This document shows positions 40,878 through 50,026 of a DNA stretch of 64,000 nt, one piece after another. How positions within the stretch are numbered: position 1 is the first letter of the stretch; each line of letters begins with the position of its first letter. The translations under genes were made by a program, and so were the position numbers. Under the pieces are notes generated by a model. That model ran no database searches. It was not told the origin of the DNA and saw only the letters and a program-made list of their open reading frames with translations. The stretch covers positions 2,542,001 through 2,606,000 of the forward strand of contig NZ_VFMY01000001.1 of assembly GCF_006715305.1 (NCBI RefSeq), written 5' to 3'. This DNA comes from Arthrobacter sp. SLBN-100 (lineage in GTDB: Bacteria; Actinomycetota; Actinomycetes; Actinomycetales; Micrococcaceae).

Positions 40878-41156
40878 TCAGTCAGCGCCGGGAAGGTTCA
40901 CTTCCACGAGCCCGCCGGTGACCCGGGTTTCGAACAACGGCTGCCTGGAAGTGCCCGACCCGGCCTGCACCTTGCCCGACCGCAGCGAGAAAGTACTGCC
41001 ATGCCAAGGGCACACGACGCAGGGTTGGCCGCCACCGCCAGCCGAGCTATCCGTCAGGCTGCCGCCTTTGAGCTTGCCCTCGTGCAGCGGTCCCGACTGG
41101 CACCTCTGGCTCAGCGAATCCCTCCCGGTCCCCTGAGGTCCGTCCCCTAAGCCTCT
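40878..41156 (-). pseudogene. Truncated Rieske [2Fe-2S] protein fragment
   Basis: Directly after ybdK on the same strand, 92 open codons lack any start. They hold the second Rieske motif intact (CVVCPWHGSTFSL) and a normal C-terminal end (FETRVTGGLVEVNLPGAD), but the first motif, which should read C-x-H, is damaged (QRCQSGPLHEG). Without the first Cys-x-His pair no cluster can form. This is a 5-prime truncated, decaying copy of a ferredoxin-type domain. Confidence 0.75.
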
Positions 41157-41163
41157 TCAGTCT

Positions 41164-42399
41164 CTAGGACTGCCTGACCCGCAGCAGTTCCGGGGCCTCA
41201 TCGACCGTGGAAAGATTCAACGCGCCCCGCATGGTGACATCCACCGCATGCCTGACGACAGCACTGAAACCAAGGTCATCAGGTTCCGAGGCTGCCAAGG
41301 CCCTGTCCCGGACGCGCCGCTGTTCAGCTGCCCCTGTTCCGCGCGCAATAACGTCTTCCACCCCTTGCCGGGCCAGGGCAAGTTCGCCCTGCTCCTGCAA
41401 TACCGGGGCAAGGTAGTCCACAAGGGAGCGCACCACGTCCACGGCAGGTGCCGGCTGGAAAGTCCCAAAGTCGAGCAGTTCCCCGCCAAGTCCTGCGCTG
41501 CTCGCCTGCCAGGAAGCCATCCGCAAAAGTACTGTGGGAACGGGAGCGGGATCCACGCCGTCGCGCCACTCGCGACTGGCCGTCTCTACAAGCGCCCGTA
41601 CCAGGACAGCAATAAGGGCGGCGTCCTCAGCGCGGAGGCAGACGTCTGCCACCCTGACCTCAACAGTGGGATGGTTCCGTGACAAGCGGGCGTCGAAGTA
41701 AAGCATCCCTTCATCCAGCATCACGCCGCTGTCCAGGAGCCGGGCAACCAGCCTTCGGTAGGCAGAGTAGTTCCCGTAGATTCCGGAAGGTCCGGCAGTC
41801 GGCCAACGGTTCCACGCCTGCGTGCGGTAGCTCTCGAAGCCGGTCTGCATACCGTTCCAGAAGGGTGAATTGGCGCTTAGGGCAGTCAGGACAGCAAGCT
41901 TGTCGCGGATCCGGTCCAGCACTGCCACACCTTCGTCGTGCGACTCGATATAGGTGTGTACGTGGAAACCGCACGTCAACTGCTCCTGCGCAGTCAGGCC
42001 GAACCGCTCCAGCATCTTGGCATAACGGGGATCAGGAGTGGTGTGGCTGGACAAACCGAGGGGTGAGGTGGCCAGCGCGGCCACCCGGGCGTTGTTGATC
42101 CTGGCAGCCTTATCCGCGAGCGCGCGCCCGGCCCGGATCTGCTCCAGCAACTCTCCGTACTCCAGGCATGGCCGCGTCTGGGTCTCTATCTGCTCCAGCT
42201 TGAGTTCGGCACTGAGCCCCGTCTCGTCGTCGTCTAAAACGCTTGTGTCCTGGCTTTCCAGAACACGTGGGCGGTCAGGAGCGTCGTCGGCGGCCATCCG
42301 GCGGCCGGACAGCAGGGCATCAGCCAGGGCCAGCGGTTCACCGCTCTCCGGATCAACGATCAGGAGTTCTTCCTCGACGCCGAATGTACGCATACTCAC
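41164..42399 (-). CDS. ybdK: Carboxylate-amine ligase, YbdK/GCS2 family
   Basis: A 411-residue ATP-grasp-like ligase of the glutamate-cysteine ligase 2 family ([16 protein letters not shown] at the start with the metal-binding acidic residues, [30 protein letters not shown]). YbdK proteins have weak gamma-glutamylcysteine synthetase activity and unknown true substrates. Start at ATG 42399. No second glutathione or mycothiol gene is adjacent. Confidence 0.88.
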   Translation of the reverse strand: MSMRTFGVEEELLIVDPESGEPLALADALLSGRRMAADDAPDRPRVLESQDTSVLDDDETGLSAELKLEQIETQTRPCLEYGELLEQIRAGRALADKAARINNARVAALATSPLGLSSHTTPDPRYAKMLERFGLTAQEQLTCGFHVHTYIESHDEGVAVLDRIRDKLAVLTALSANSPFWNGMQTGFESYRTQAWNRWPTAGPSGIYGNYSAYRRLVARLLDSGVMLDEGMLYFDARLSRNHPTVEVRVADVCLRAEDAALIAVLVRALVETASREWRDGVDPAPVPTVLLRMASWQASSAGLGGELLDFGTFQPAPAVDVVRSLVDYLAPVLQEQGELALARQGVEDVIARGTGAAEQRRVRDRALAASEPDDLGFSAVVRHAVDVTMRGALNLSTVDEAPELLRVRQS

Positions 42400-42460
42400 A
42401 TTCTGCGACAGGGCAGGGCCTTTTGACGGCCTTCAACACTTCATGACGAAGCGTGGATGG

Positions 42461-43984
42461 TCAGTCCTGGAAGTACTCCACCTTGGCCCCGATGGTGTTA
42501 AGCCGCTCTGCCAGGTCCTCGTAACCACGCTCGATGACGTAAATGTTCCGCAGTTCGGACACGCCCCTTGCTGCAAGCATCGCCAGCAGCAGGCAGGCCG
42601 CAGGGCGGAGAGCCGGTGGGCATCCAACCTCTGCAGCACGCCACTTGGTGGGCCCGTTGACGTAGATGCGGTGTGGGTCGAGCAACTGAACCTGCGCCCC
42701 CAACCGGTTGAGCTCGGTCAGGTAGATGGCCCGGTTTTCGTAGACCCAGTCGTGGATCATGGTCTGCCCGCCCGCGTTCGCTGCGATCACGGCAAAGAAC
42801 GGCAGGTTATCGATGTTCAGGCCCGGGAACGGCATGGGGTGGATCTTGTCCTCGGGGGCATGCAGTTCGGACGGTTTGGTGGTGACGTCCACCAGCCGGG
42901 TCCGGCCGTTGCGGGCCATGTACTCGCCCGAGATCTCCAGTTGCTGGCCCATCTGCTCCAGCGTGGCCAGCTCGATCTCCATGAACTCGATAGGCACCCG
43001 GCGGATGGTCACCTCGGAATTGGTGACGATACCCGCGGTGATGAGGCTCATGGCCTCGATGGGGTCCTCGGACGGGAAGTACTCGATCTCGGCATTGATC
43101 ATGGAACGGCCGGTGATCTTCAACGTGGTGGTGCCAACGCCGTCAATGCTTACGCCGAGCATCTGCAGGTAGAAGCACAGGTCCTGCACCATGTAGTTGG
43201 GGCTGGCGTTGCGGATCACGGTTGTCCCCTCCCGGTGCGCCGCTGCCATGATGGCGTTCTCGGTGACGGTATCACCGCGCTCACTCAGGACAAAGGAACG
43301 GTCGCGGGTATCGGCAGAAGGTGCCTGCACGATGTAGAAGCCCTGGGTTGCTTCCACACTGAGACCGAACTGGCGCAACGCCTGCATGTGCGGCTCCACT
43401 GTACGGGTACCCAAGTCACAACCGCCCGCGTACGGAAGGCGGAATTCCGAGGACTCATCCATAAGTGGCCCCAGCAGCATAATGACGCTGCGGGTGCGGC
43501 GGGCGGCTTCCACGTCCATGGCTTCAAGGTCCAGGACGTCCGGCCGGCGGAGTTGAAGGTCGGTGTCATTAAGCCAGGTGCATTCCACGCCGATGCTGGT
43601 GAGCACTTCGACGATGCGGTTGACTTCCTCGATGCGGGCAAGACGGCGAAGAATGGTGGTGCCGCGGTTGATGAGGCTGGCGCACAGCAGCGCGACACCG
43701 GCATTCTTGCTGCTGTTGACATCTACAGCCCCGGACAGGGTCCGCCCGCCCTCTACGCGGAGGTGCGTCATTTGGGGTTTACCCACGTTGACAATGCTTC
43801 GGCCGAAGATTGTCTCCAGGCGCTGGATCATCTTCAGGCTCAGGTTCTGCTTGCCCTGCTCCATCCGGGCAATGGCACTCTGGCTGGTGCCCAGCTCCGA
43901 GGCCAGCTGGCCTTGGGTCCAGCCCTTCTCGCTCCGGGCATCCCGAAGCATGGCGGCAACATGTTCCGCGGTCTCTTGCGTCAT
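42461..43984 (-). CDS. murA: Helix-turn-helix domain fused to MurA-like enolpyruvyl transferase
   Basis: A 507-residue fusion. Residues about 5-65 are a Cro/XRE-type helix-turn-helix (LGTSQSAIARMEQGKQNLSL). Residues 72-507 are a UDP-N-acetylglucosamine 1-carboxyvinyltransferase fold with SSKNAGVALLCASL and the PEP-binding cysteine (Cys189 in GGCDLGTRTVEPHM, matching E. coli Cys115), so it could catalyse the first committed step of peptidoglycan synthesis. Whether it is the housekeeping enzyme or a DNA-binding sensor of cell-wall precursors is open. The upstream sequence to 44100 has AT-rich symmetric stretches (ATATATCATAAATGAG) that could be its own operator. Confidence 0.88.
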   Translation of the reverse strand: MTQETAEHVAAMLRDARSEKGWTQGQLASELGTSQSAIARMEQGKQNLSLKMIQRLETIFGRSIVNVGKPQMTHLRVEGGRTLSGAVDVNSSKNAGVALLCASLINRGTTILRRLARIEEVNRIVEVLTSIGVECTWLNDTDLQLRRPDVLDLEAMDVEAARRTRSVIMLLGPLMDESSEFRLPYAGGCDLGTRTVEPHMQALRQFGLSVEATQGFYIVQAPSADTRDRSFVLSERGDTVTENAIMAAAHREGTTVIRNASPNYMVQDLCFYLQMLGVSIDGVGTTTLKITGRSMINAEIEYFPSEDPIEAMSLITAGIVTNSEVTIRRVPIEFMEIELATLEQMGQQLEISGEYMARNGRTRLVDVTTKPSELHAPEDKIHPMPFPGLNIDNLPFFAVIAANAGGQTMIHDWVYENRAIYLTELNRLGAQVQLLDPHRIYVNGPTKWRAAEVGCPPALRPAACLLLAMLAARGVSELRNIYVIERGYEDLAERLNTIGAKVEYFQD

Positions 43985-44126
43985 GCAGGAAATATATCAT
44001 AAATGAGTTATTGACCGGGGCACGTTCCCCCTCGGGAGCCATAACAGGCATATGTTTACCCACTACATGCGATAGAAAAGCCCCATACGCTGCACTACCA
44101 GAGAGAAAGGCGGGCGAAGCCCCCGG

Positions 44127-44927
44127 TCAACTGCCCAGCCACACCATGTTCCAGGTGCCTGCCAACAGCGCGGCAGCAAAGGCAGCACCGGCCATCAGCA
44201 CGCCGCCGCCCAGCACCCACACATCCAACCTGCTGTACTTAGACTCGCGCGCCCAGGTCCGGGTTCCCCCGCCGAAGCCGCGCGCCTCCATGGTCACCGC
44301 CAGCCGCGACGCGCGCCGGATGGCCTGAACCAGCAGGCCGAAACTCTGCCCAAGCGTCGCCTTGATCCGCTGCAGGGCGCTGCCCCGCGAGCCCACCCCG
44401 CGGGCACGCCGGGCCATGCCGATGGTCTGCCACTCTTCAGCCAACAGCCCCACCAGGCGCATGGCCGCCAAGGTACCCAGCACGAACCGGTGCGGAAGCC
44501 GTGCCTTTTGTGCCAGCGCGTCGGCCAAGTCGGTGGGGTCGGTGCAGCTCATCAGCAGCACCGCCGGCAGCGCAATTGCCAGCCCCCGCAGCATAAACCC
44601 CGCCCCCCGCTCCAGCGAGCCTTCGCTCATGGTCCAGATGCCGACGTCGAGCAGCGTCTTTCCGCTGTCCGGCGCCAGGATGGAGGTGCTCCAGCCGCCC
44701 ACGGCTGCGGCGATGATCAGCGGCCACCCCCGCTGCCACAGCAGCGTGAGGGTGAGACCGGCCAGCGGAAACAGCAGGAGTTCACCAGCGAGCGCCACTG
44801 AGGCGGATACCCAGTCGATGGAGAGCGCCAGCACAGCGGTCACCAGGAAGACGGCAGCGAACTTGCTCAGCGGATTGGCCCGGGTCAGCAGGGCACGGTT
44901 TCCCTGCAGGTTCAGCTCCTGCCTCAT
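44127..44927 (-). CDS. ykoC: ECF transporter transmembrane protein (EcfT/YkoC)
   Basis: A 266-residue membrane protein with about five helices and the coupling signatures ARRARGVGSR and TMEARGFGGGTRTWAR (the two A-R-G motifs that touch the ATPases). Third gene of a TPP-riboswitch operon, overlapping the ATPase gene by 4 bases. Together they form an ECF importer for a thiamine precursor, probably hydroxymethylpyrimidine. Confidence 0.93.
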   Translation of the reverse strand: MRQELNLQGNRALLTRANPLSKFAAVFLVTAVLALSIDWVSASVALAGELLLFPLAGLTLTLLWQRGWPLIIAAAVGGWSTSILAPDSGKTLLDVGIWTMSEGSLERGAGFMLRGLAIALPAVLLMSCTDPTDLADALAQKARLPHRFVLGTLAAMRLVGLLAEEWQTIGMARRARGVGSRGSALQRIKATLGQSFGLLVQAIRRASRLAVTMEARGFGGGTRTWARESKYSRLDVWVLGGGVLMAGAAFAAALLAGTWNMVWLGS

Positions 44928-46477
44928 GATGCCACCGCCTGCGCCGCGGCCAATCGCAGTTCCGTCCCGCCCAGGGCTGCCGTGAACTCGGCATCATGAG
45001 TCACCGAAACCACCGCGGTGCCGGCCTCCAGCAACTCGGACAGGAACGAGGCCAGCTCAGCCCAGGTGTTGGCATCCTGGCCGAACGTGGGCTCGTCCAG
45101 GACCAGGACCTGCGGATGCGCGGCCAGGACCGTAGCCACGGAAAGCCGCCGTTTCTCGCCGCCCGAGAGCGTATACGGGTTGGCATCAACGAGCTCCGTC
45201 AGCCGCAGCCGCTCCAGCAGCTCATCCACGCGCTCCATCCCGTGGCCAAGATGCCGCGGGCCAAACCGAAGTTCGTCCAGCACTTTCCCCGTGACGAACT
45301 GGTGCTCGGGCTCCTGGAAAACGGTGCCCACACGCTCGATCAGCTGCTCCGCCTTCCACTGGTAAGGATCAATACCGGCACCCCGGCTGAGGGCCAGGGT
45401 GGCGGAGACCTTGCCGGCAACAGGCTCAAGCAGCCCGGCAAGGGTCAAGGCGAAAGTGGACTTTCCTGCGCCGTTGGGCCCCGTGACGGCCAGCGCCTGC
45501 CCTGCCCGGACCTGCGCCGAGATGTCCTGCTGCACCGGTTCCGGCGGCAGCTTCCGGAATCCCTTGCGGCGGGCCCGCTCCCGCGAGACCGCCAGTTCCT
45601 CGGCGGCGAGCAGGAGATCGCCGGTCCCTGGAGCGGGCTCCCGCCGGCGCCGGGTTTCCGGAACATACCCGGGCACCCATACTCCAGCAGTAATCAGCAT
45701 GCTCCGGGCCTCATTGAGCACGCGGTCCGGCGGGCCGTCCAGAAGCACGGCTGAATCGGTGGACGTACCGGGCTGCAGCACCACAATCCGGTCCACCAGG
45801 TCCTTCCATACGGACACCCGGTGCTCCACCACCACCAGGGTCGCCCCGGTCTTCTCCAGGCAACGCGCCACCGCATCGCGGACCTCAATCACCCCCGCGG
45901 GGTCCAGGTTCGCGGTCGGCTCGTCGAGGAGGATCAGCCCGGGCCGCATGGCAAGGATGCCCGCGAGCGCGAGCCGCTGTTTCTGCCCGCCGGACAGGGC
46001 CGACGTCGGGTGGTCCAGCGGCAGGTGGGACAGGCCGACGTCGGCCAGCGCCTCGTGCACGCGGGCCCAGATGTCATCCCGGGGCACAGCAAGGTTCTCC
46101 GCACCGAAGGCGACGTCGTCACCCACCCGGGAAAGCACCACCTGCGTCTCCGGGTCCTGCTGCATCAGGCCGGCGCGGCCCCGCTGCTCACGTGGGTAGG
46201 CTCCGTCAACCAGCAACGAACCGGACTCGTCGGAATCGCCCGCCTCGCCGCCGTCGTCATTCACATCGCCCAGGACCCCCGCCAAAGCATGCAGGAGGGT
46301 GGACTTGCCCGCCCCGGACGGACCGAGGAGGAGCACGCGCTCCCCCGGCTGGATGTCCAGGTCAAGGGCACGTACTGCGGGCTTGGCCCGGCCGGCATGC
46401 CGCCAGCCCCAGCCGCGGGCGCTGATGGCAGCCGCACGCGCCGCAATCGATGCCCCGTGATGGGAGGTAGCGGTCAT
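44924..46477 (-). CDS. ykoD: ECF transporter ATPase, two ABC domains in one chain
   Basis: A 517-residue protein with two nucleotide-binding domains: Walker A LLGPSGAGKST with signature LSGGQKQR, and Walker A VTGPNGAGKST with signature LSGGEKRR; each is followed by LILLDEPTA or LVLDEPTFG. The duplicated form is typical of YkoD. Start at ATG 46477, which shares one base with the ykoE stop; the longer open frame to 46657 overlaps ykoE and is rejected. Confidence 0.94.
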   Translation of the reverse strand: MTATSHHGASIAARAAAISARGWGWRHAGRAKPAVRALDLDIQPGERVLLLGPSGAGKSTLLHALAGVLGDVNDDGGEAGDSDESGSLLVDGAYPREQRGRAGLMQQDPETQVVLSRVGDDVAFGAENLAVPRDDIWARVHEALADVGLSHLPLDHPTSALSGGQKQRLALAGILAMRPGLILLDEPTANLDPAGVIEVRDAVARCLEKTGATLVVVEHRVSVWKDLVDRIVVLQPGTSTDSAVLLDGPPDRVLNEARSMLITAGVWVPGYVPETRRRREPAPGTGDLLLAAEELAVSRERARRKGFRKLPPEPVQQDISAQVRAGQALAVTGPNGAGKSTFALTLAGLLEPVAGKVSATLALSRGAGIDPYQWKAEQLIERVGTVFQEPEHQFVTGKVLDELRFGPRHLGHGMERVDELLERLRLTELVDANPYTLSGGEKRRLSVATVLAAHPQVLVLDEPTFGQDANTWAELASFLSELLEAGTAVVSVTHDAEFTAALGGTELRLAAAQAVAS

Positions 46478-47100
46478 CAGGAGAAGACGGGCTCCGTTGC
46501 TGCCTTCCGCGAAGCGAAGGAGCTCAGGACTCCGGTCTTCGCCAGGCCGCGCGTGGCGATCCAGGACAGCGCACCGGCAATGATGGCGCCCGAGATGGCC
46601 GTGAAGATGATGTACGCCAGCTTGTCCCCGCCCGAGTAGGCGATATTCCAGCCCCACGGCGCGAAGGAGTCGTTCAGGCCGCAGAACAGGCCCGCACCGG
46701 CACCGGCCAGCAGGGATACCGGCAGGTTGAACTTCTTGTAGACGAAGATGGCGAAAATGATCTCTGCACCCAGGCCCTGGACAAAGCCGGAGAAAAGCAC
46801 GGAGGCGCCGTACTGCGACCCCATCAGCAGTTCACCGGTAGCGGCGACGGTCTCGCAGAACAGCGCGGCGCCCGGTTTGCGGACGATGAGCATGCCCAGG
46901 ACCGCCGGAATCATCCAGCCGCCGGCGATCAGGCCGGTCAGGGGCGGGTAGACGGCGTTCATGGGGGCCGAGACTGCGGCAGCCCCTTGGGACCAGGCCC
47001 AGAAGATGACGCCGCCGGCGATGGCGATCAAGGCCGCCACCACGATGTCCACGACGCGCCAGGACTTGCTGGTGTTCTTCTTTACTGCTGTTGTTGCCAT
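46477..47100 (-). CDS. ykoE: Thiamine-precursor ECF substrate-binding protein YkoE
   Basis: A 207-residue membrane protein with about six helices (IVVAALIAIAGGVIFWAWSQ near the N terminus, EIIFAIFVYKKFNLPVSLLA). It matches the YkoE family, the S-component for hydroxymethylpyrimidine/thiamine. First gene of ykoEDC, with a TPP riboswitch 80 bases upstream. ATG 47100 has GGAGGAT in front. Confidence 0.93.
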   Translation of the reverse strand: MATTAVKKNTSKSWRVVDIVVAALIAIAGGVIFWAWSQGAAAVSAPMNAVYPPLTGLIAGGWMIPAVLGMLIVRKPGAALFCETVAATGELLMGSQYGASVLFSGFVQGLGAEIIFAIFVYKKFNLPVSLLAGAGAGLFCGLNDSFAPWGWNIAYSGGDKLAYIIFTAISGAIIAGALSWIATRGLAKTGVLSSFASRKAATEPVFS

Positions 47101-47178
47101 GTGATCCTCCTGAGGAACAGGAGGGGAAAGTGGACGCGACCGGCACTGCTGCCGCGGCCGGACACACTTCGAGAACTC

Positions 47179-47295
47179 GACTCCCTTGCGCCGGTACTAA
47201 CCGGATCAGGTTCGAGGGTCTGCGGCTGTCCGCACTCTCAGCGCCCACCTGCGGATCCTGGCATGGCCAGAAATGCCCGACGGCGGCGCTCCCCT
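47179..47295 (-). promoter_or_regulatory. TPP riboswitch controlling ykoEDC
   Basis: On the minus strand the THI-box elements appear in order: GGGGAGCGCC, then GGGCGCTGAGAGT, CCGCAGACCCTCGAACCTGA, TCCGGTTAGTACCGG and CGCAAGGGAGT. CTGAGA and the ACCTGATC segment are the invariant TPP-binding parts. It would switch off the transporter when thiamine pyrophosphate is plentiful. This supports the thiamine-precursor assignment of the three genes. Confidence 0.95.
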
Positions 47296-47369
47296 GTCGT
47301 TGAATGATTCTGTAGGTAAATAAGTAGCCCTGCTGGGCGTGGTCCAGTTTACACCCGAGGAGGGGTAGA

Positions 47370-47921
47370 TTGTGGGCCATGACTGCCAATTCGCCGGATA
47401 TGACCGAGTTCGATCCCGACTCGGATGACACCCAGCTGGAGGGCTCCATGCAAGGGCTCATCGCCCGGATCGAGGGTGAAATCCGGGAGCTCCAGTTTCC
47501 CCGTTTCTCCATGGACGATGCGCTGAACCTGGGGCTGCTGCTGGTGGAACTGGGCAAGGAGGACCAGTTCCCCATTGCCATCGACATCACCAAGGGTGAA
47601 CAGGTCCTGTTCCATGTCGCCCTGCCTGGCGCCACCCCGGACAACGAGCACTGGATCCGGGCCAAACAGCGCACCGCCGCCCGGTACGAGGTGCCGTCCT
47701 TGCTGGTAGGGCTCCGCGGACGGCTCCACGGCGGGAGGATCGAGGACCAGGGCTGGTTCGACCAGCGTCTGTACGCAGCCCACGGGGGCTCCTTTCCGGT
47801 CTATGTCACAGGGGTGGGTGCGGTAGCCACCGTGACTGTTTCAGGGCTGCCCCAGGTGCAGGACCACAACCTGGTGGTGCAGGCCCTGCGCGATGTCCTT
47901 GGCTCCATGGGCGCGGACTGA
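47370..47921 (+). CDS. UPF0303-family protein
   Basis: About 183 residues matching the UPF0303 (YBR137W-like, HbpS-like fold) pattern: RFSMDDALNLGLLLVELG, FHVALPGATPDNEHWIRAKQ, VTGVGAVATVTVSGLPQVQD. Members bind haem or redox ligands in some species; function here unknown. AGGAGG lies 6 bases before TTG 47370 but 15 before ATG 47379, so the TTG start is preferred. Divergent from ykoE. Confidence 0.8.
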   Translation: MWAMTANSPDMTEFDPDSDDTQLEGSMQGLIARIEGEIRELQFPRFSMDDALNLGLLLVELGKEDQFPIAIDITKGEQVLFHVALPGATPDNEHWIRAKQRTAARYEVPSLLVGLRGRLHGGRIEDQGWFDQRLYAAHGGSFPVYVTGVGAVATVTVSGLPQVQDHNLVVQALRDVLGSMGAD

Positions 47922-48030
47922 CGCGGGGCCTGGATTAACACGGCCTTCGTTGGCAACGGTTTGGACTGGCGGCGGGCTTGGGCTGGCATTCGGCCTGAGC
48001 TGACGCCGGGTTTTTGGCGAGGAGGGCACC

Positions 48031-48240
48031 TTGAGCGGTCCCGTGGAGGAAAACCTGGTGCGGGCGGCGGTGGACAAAGCCGAGGACGAGATGATCTTCA
48101 TCGGCCCGGACCACCCCTACTATCCCCTGCTCGCCGAGCTTGTGGCCGCCGTCGGGAAGGCCTGGCAGCAGGGGTTTGAGCAGGGCAGGCACGGCGGGAA
48201 CCACTCGAACCCTTATACGTGGAACGGTCCGGAGGGGTGA
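48031..48240 (+). CDS. Small hypothetical protein
   Basis: A 69-residue protein (from LSGPVEENLVRAAVDKAEDE to PYTWNGPEG) without cysteines or membrane segments. TTG 48031 has GGAGGG at proper spacing. I do not recognise the family. Downstream of the UPF0303 gene and probably on the same transcript. Confidence 0.6.
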   Translation: MSGPVEENLVRAAVDKAEDEMIFIGPDHPYYPLLAELVAAVGKAWQQGFEQGRHGGNHSNPYTWNGPEG

Positions 48241-48367
48241 GCGCTGGCGACGCCGCTGCGAAAGCGCCGCCGCGCTGGCTGCCAAGGCGCCCGGATCGCT
48301 GGCTGATAAAGCGCCCTATGCTCAAGCCGCTCATCAAAAACGGGTAGGAAGCGCGCTTAGCTTTTAT

Positions 48368-48385
48368 TAGTAATCATGCTTACTA
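48368..48385. promoter_or_regulatory. 18-base palindrome before the DUF4383 gene
   Basis: TAGTAATCATGCTTACTA: arms TAGTAA and TTACTA with CATG in the middle, one mismatched pair in all. It lies 32 bases before the start codon, at a promoter position, in a locally AT-rich stretch. Candidate operator; factor unknown. Confidence 0.5.
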
Positions 48386-48416
48386 TATTGTTCCCGGCTT
48401 TTGAGGAGTACAGGTT

Positions 48417-48896
48417 ATGGCGGTCAGCACCCGCACCACCGCAGCGAGGACCGGCCTGCAGAAGGCCACCCGCGCCGCGGGCGCCCTTTTCCTGCTGCTG
48501 GGAATTGTGGGCTTCATTCCGGGCATTACCGCCAACTACGGTTCCCTCGGCTTCGCCGGACCTGGCTCTGGAGCAGAGCTGTTCGGCATCTTCCAGGTCT
48601 CGGTACTGCACAACGCCGTGCACCTTGTCTTCGGTATCGCGGGCCTGGTGATGGCCAGGACCCACCGGCAGGGGAGGAACTTCCTCATATATGGGGGCGT
48701 GGCCTATCTGTTCCTGTGGCTCTACGGCCTGTTGATAGGTGACGACCTGCCGGCGAACTTCCTTCCCGAGAACAATGCGGACAACTGGCTGCACCTGGCA
48801 TTGGGCCTTGCCATGATCGCCCTGGCCATCCTGTTGTCGCCAAAAACCGTCCCCGTCACCCCCTCCCGCGACCCGGACGCGGGCAACGAGACCTGA
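48417..48896 (+). CDS. DUF4383 membrane protein
   Basis: A 159-residue protein with four helices (GALFLLLGIVGFIPGI, LHNAVHLVFGIAGLVMA, YLFLWLYGLLIG, LHLALGLAMIALAILL). The paired LH..H motifs on helices 2 and 4 are typical of DUF4383. Function unknown. ATG 48417 follows TGAGGAG. It precedes the diiron-enzyme operon by 68 bases on the same strand and may be co-transcribed. Confidence 0.88.
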   Translation: MAVSTRTTAARTGLQKATRAAGALFLLLGIVGFIPGITANYGSLGFAGPGSGAELFGIFQVSVLHNAVHLVFGIAGLVMARTHRQGRNFLIYGGVAYLFLWLYGLLIGDDLPANFLPENNADNWLHLALGLAMIALAILLSPKTVPVTPSRDPDAGNET

Positions 48897-48964
48897 GCAC
48901 GCAACCGAAGCCGGCTGTCGAAGACGCAGCACCGGCAGCAACGCCCACCGCCCAAAGGAGCATC

Positions 48965-50026
48965 ATGAAGATCCCGAAGCCTCGAGGTCCCCTCACCAGT
49001 ACCCTGTTTGAGGCCCTCGCCTACATGCCCGGCAGCGACGAGGGAGCCTCCGCCGTCGAGGAACTGCGCCTGCTGGTCACCCGGCAAGCGGCGGCATCCG
49101 GTGACATCATCGGGGACGACGACGTCCAGCTGGCCCTTTTCTGCCTCTACGAGCTGCACTACTCCGGGCTGGAAGGCGTGAGCGATGAGTGGGAGTGGGA
49201 ACCCGGGCTGATCCAGGTCCGCCGCCTGGTTGAGGGGCCGTTTGAGGTGGCGCTCCGGTCTGCCGCAGCCTCCGCTGCCGAGGGCGTGACCCTGCCGCCC
49301 GCTCCGGAGCTGACCAGCGATGCAGTGGCGGACATCCTCTTCGGCCTCGCTGCCACCGACACCGGGCCCAGCGTCTCCCGCTTTGTGGCCAAGAAGGCGA
49401 CGCTGGACCAGCTCAAGGAGTTCCTGATCCACAAGTCCATCTACCAGCTCAAGGAAGCCGATCCGCACACCTGGGCCATTCCCCGCCTCACCGGCAGGCC
49501 CAAGGCTGCCCTCGTGGAGATCCAGGCCGACGAGTACGGCGGCGGACGCCCCGAACGCATGCACAGCGCCCTGTTTGCCCGTACCCTGCGGGGACTGGGC
49601 ATGGACCACCGTTACGGCGCTTACGTCGACGCTGTTCCCGCCGTTTCCCTCGCCGCAGTAAACATGATGTCCCTCTTCGGATTGAACCGCCGGCTCCGCG
49701 GGGCGATTACCGGGCACCTGGCCATCTACGAGATGACCTCCTCCCAGCCGAACCGGCTGTACGGCAACGGCTTCCGGCGGCACGGTTTCGACGCTGACGT
49801 AACCCACTACTTTGACGAACATGTCGAAGCCGACGCTGTGCACGAGCAGATCGCCGGGCGCGACCTGGCAGGCGGCCTGGTGGAGGCCGAGCCCGGGCTG
49901 TTCGCGGACGTCCTGTTTGGAGCGACGGCGGTAATGGCCGTCGACGGCAGGCTTTCCACCCACCTCCTGGCCTGTTGGGAGAACGGGATGACCTCGCTGA
50001 GGGCGGCAGTACCGGCGGCAGCATGA
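48965..50026 (+). CDS. Iron-containing redox enzyme (haem-oxygenase-like diiron oxidase family)
   Basis: A 353-residue all-helical protein of the iron-containing redox enzyme / HDO superfamily. Likely metal ligands are acidic and histidine residues on three helices: the ELH of residues about 63-65, QADEYGGGRPERMH (Asp189/Glu190 and His200), and HVEADAVHE (His286, Glu288, Asp290, His293). Family members oxidise amino or fatty acids with O2. The reaction here is unknown. AAAGGAG precedes the ATG. Its stop overlaps the glycosyltransferase start by 4 bases (ATGA). Confidence 0.82.
   Translation: MKIPKPRGPLTSTLFEALAYMPGSDEGASAVEELRLLVTRQAAASGDIIGDDDVQLALFCLYELHYSGLEGVSDEWEWEPGLIQVRRLVEGPFEVALRSAAASAAEGVTLPPAPELTSDAVADILFGLAATDTGPSVSRFVAKKATLDQLKEFLIHKSIYQLKEADPHTWAIPRLTGRPKAALVEIQADEYGGGRPERMHSALFARTLRGLGMDHRYGAYVDAVPAVSLAAVNMMSLFGLNRRLRGAITGHLAIYEMTSSQPNRLYGNGFRRHGFDADVTHYFDEHVEADAVHEQIAGRDLAGGLVEAEPGLFADVLFGATAVMAVDGRLSTHLLACWENGMTSLRAAVPAAA

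Noticed and set aside
42001..44100. Whether the HTH-MurA gene is really two genes
   Set aside because: The helix-turn-helix and enzyme parts are in one uninterrupted frame with no internal ribosome site, so a fusion is the simpler reading.
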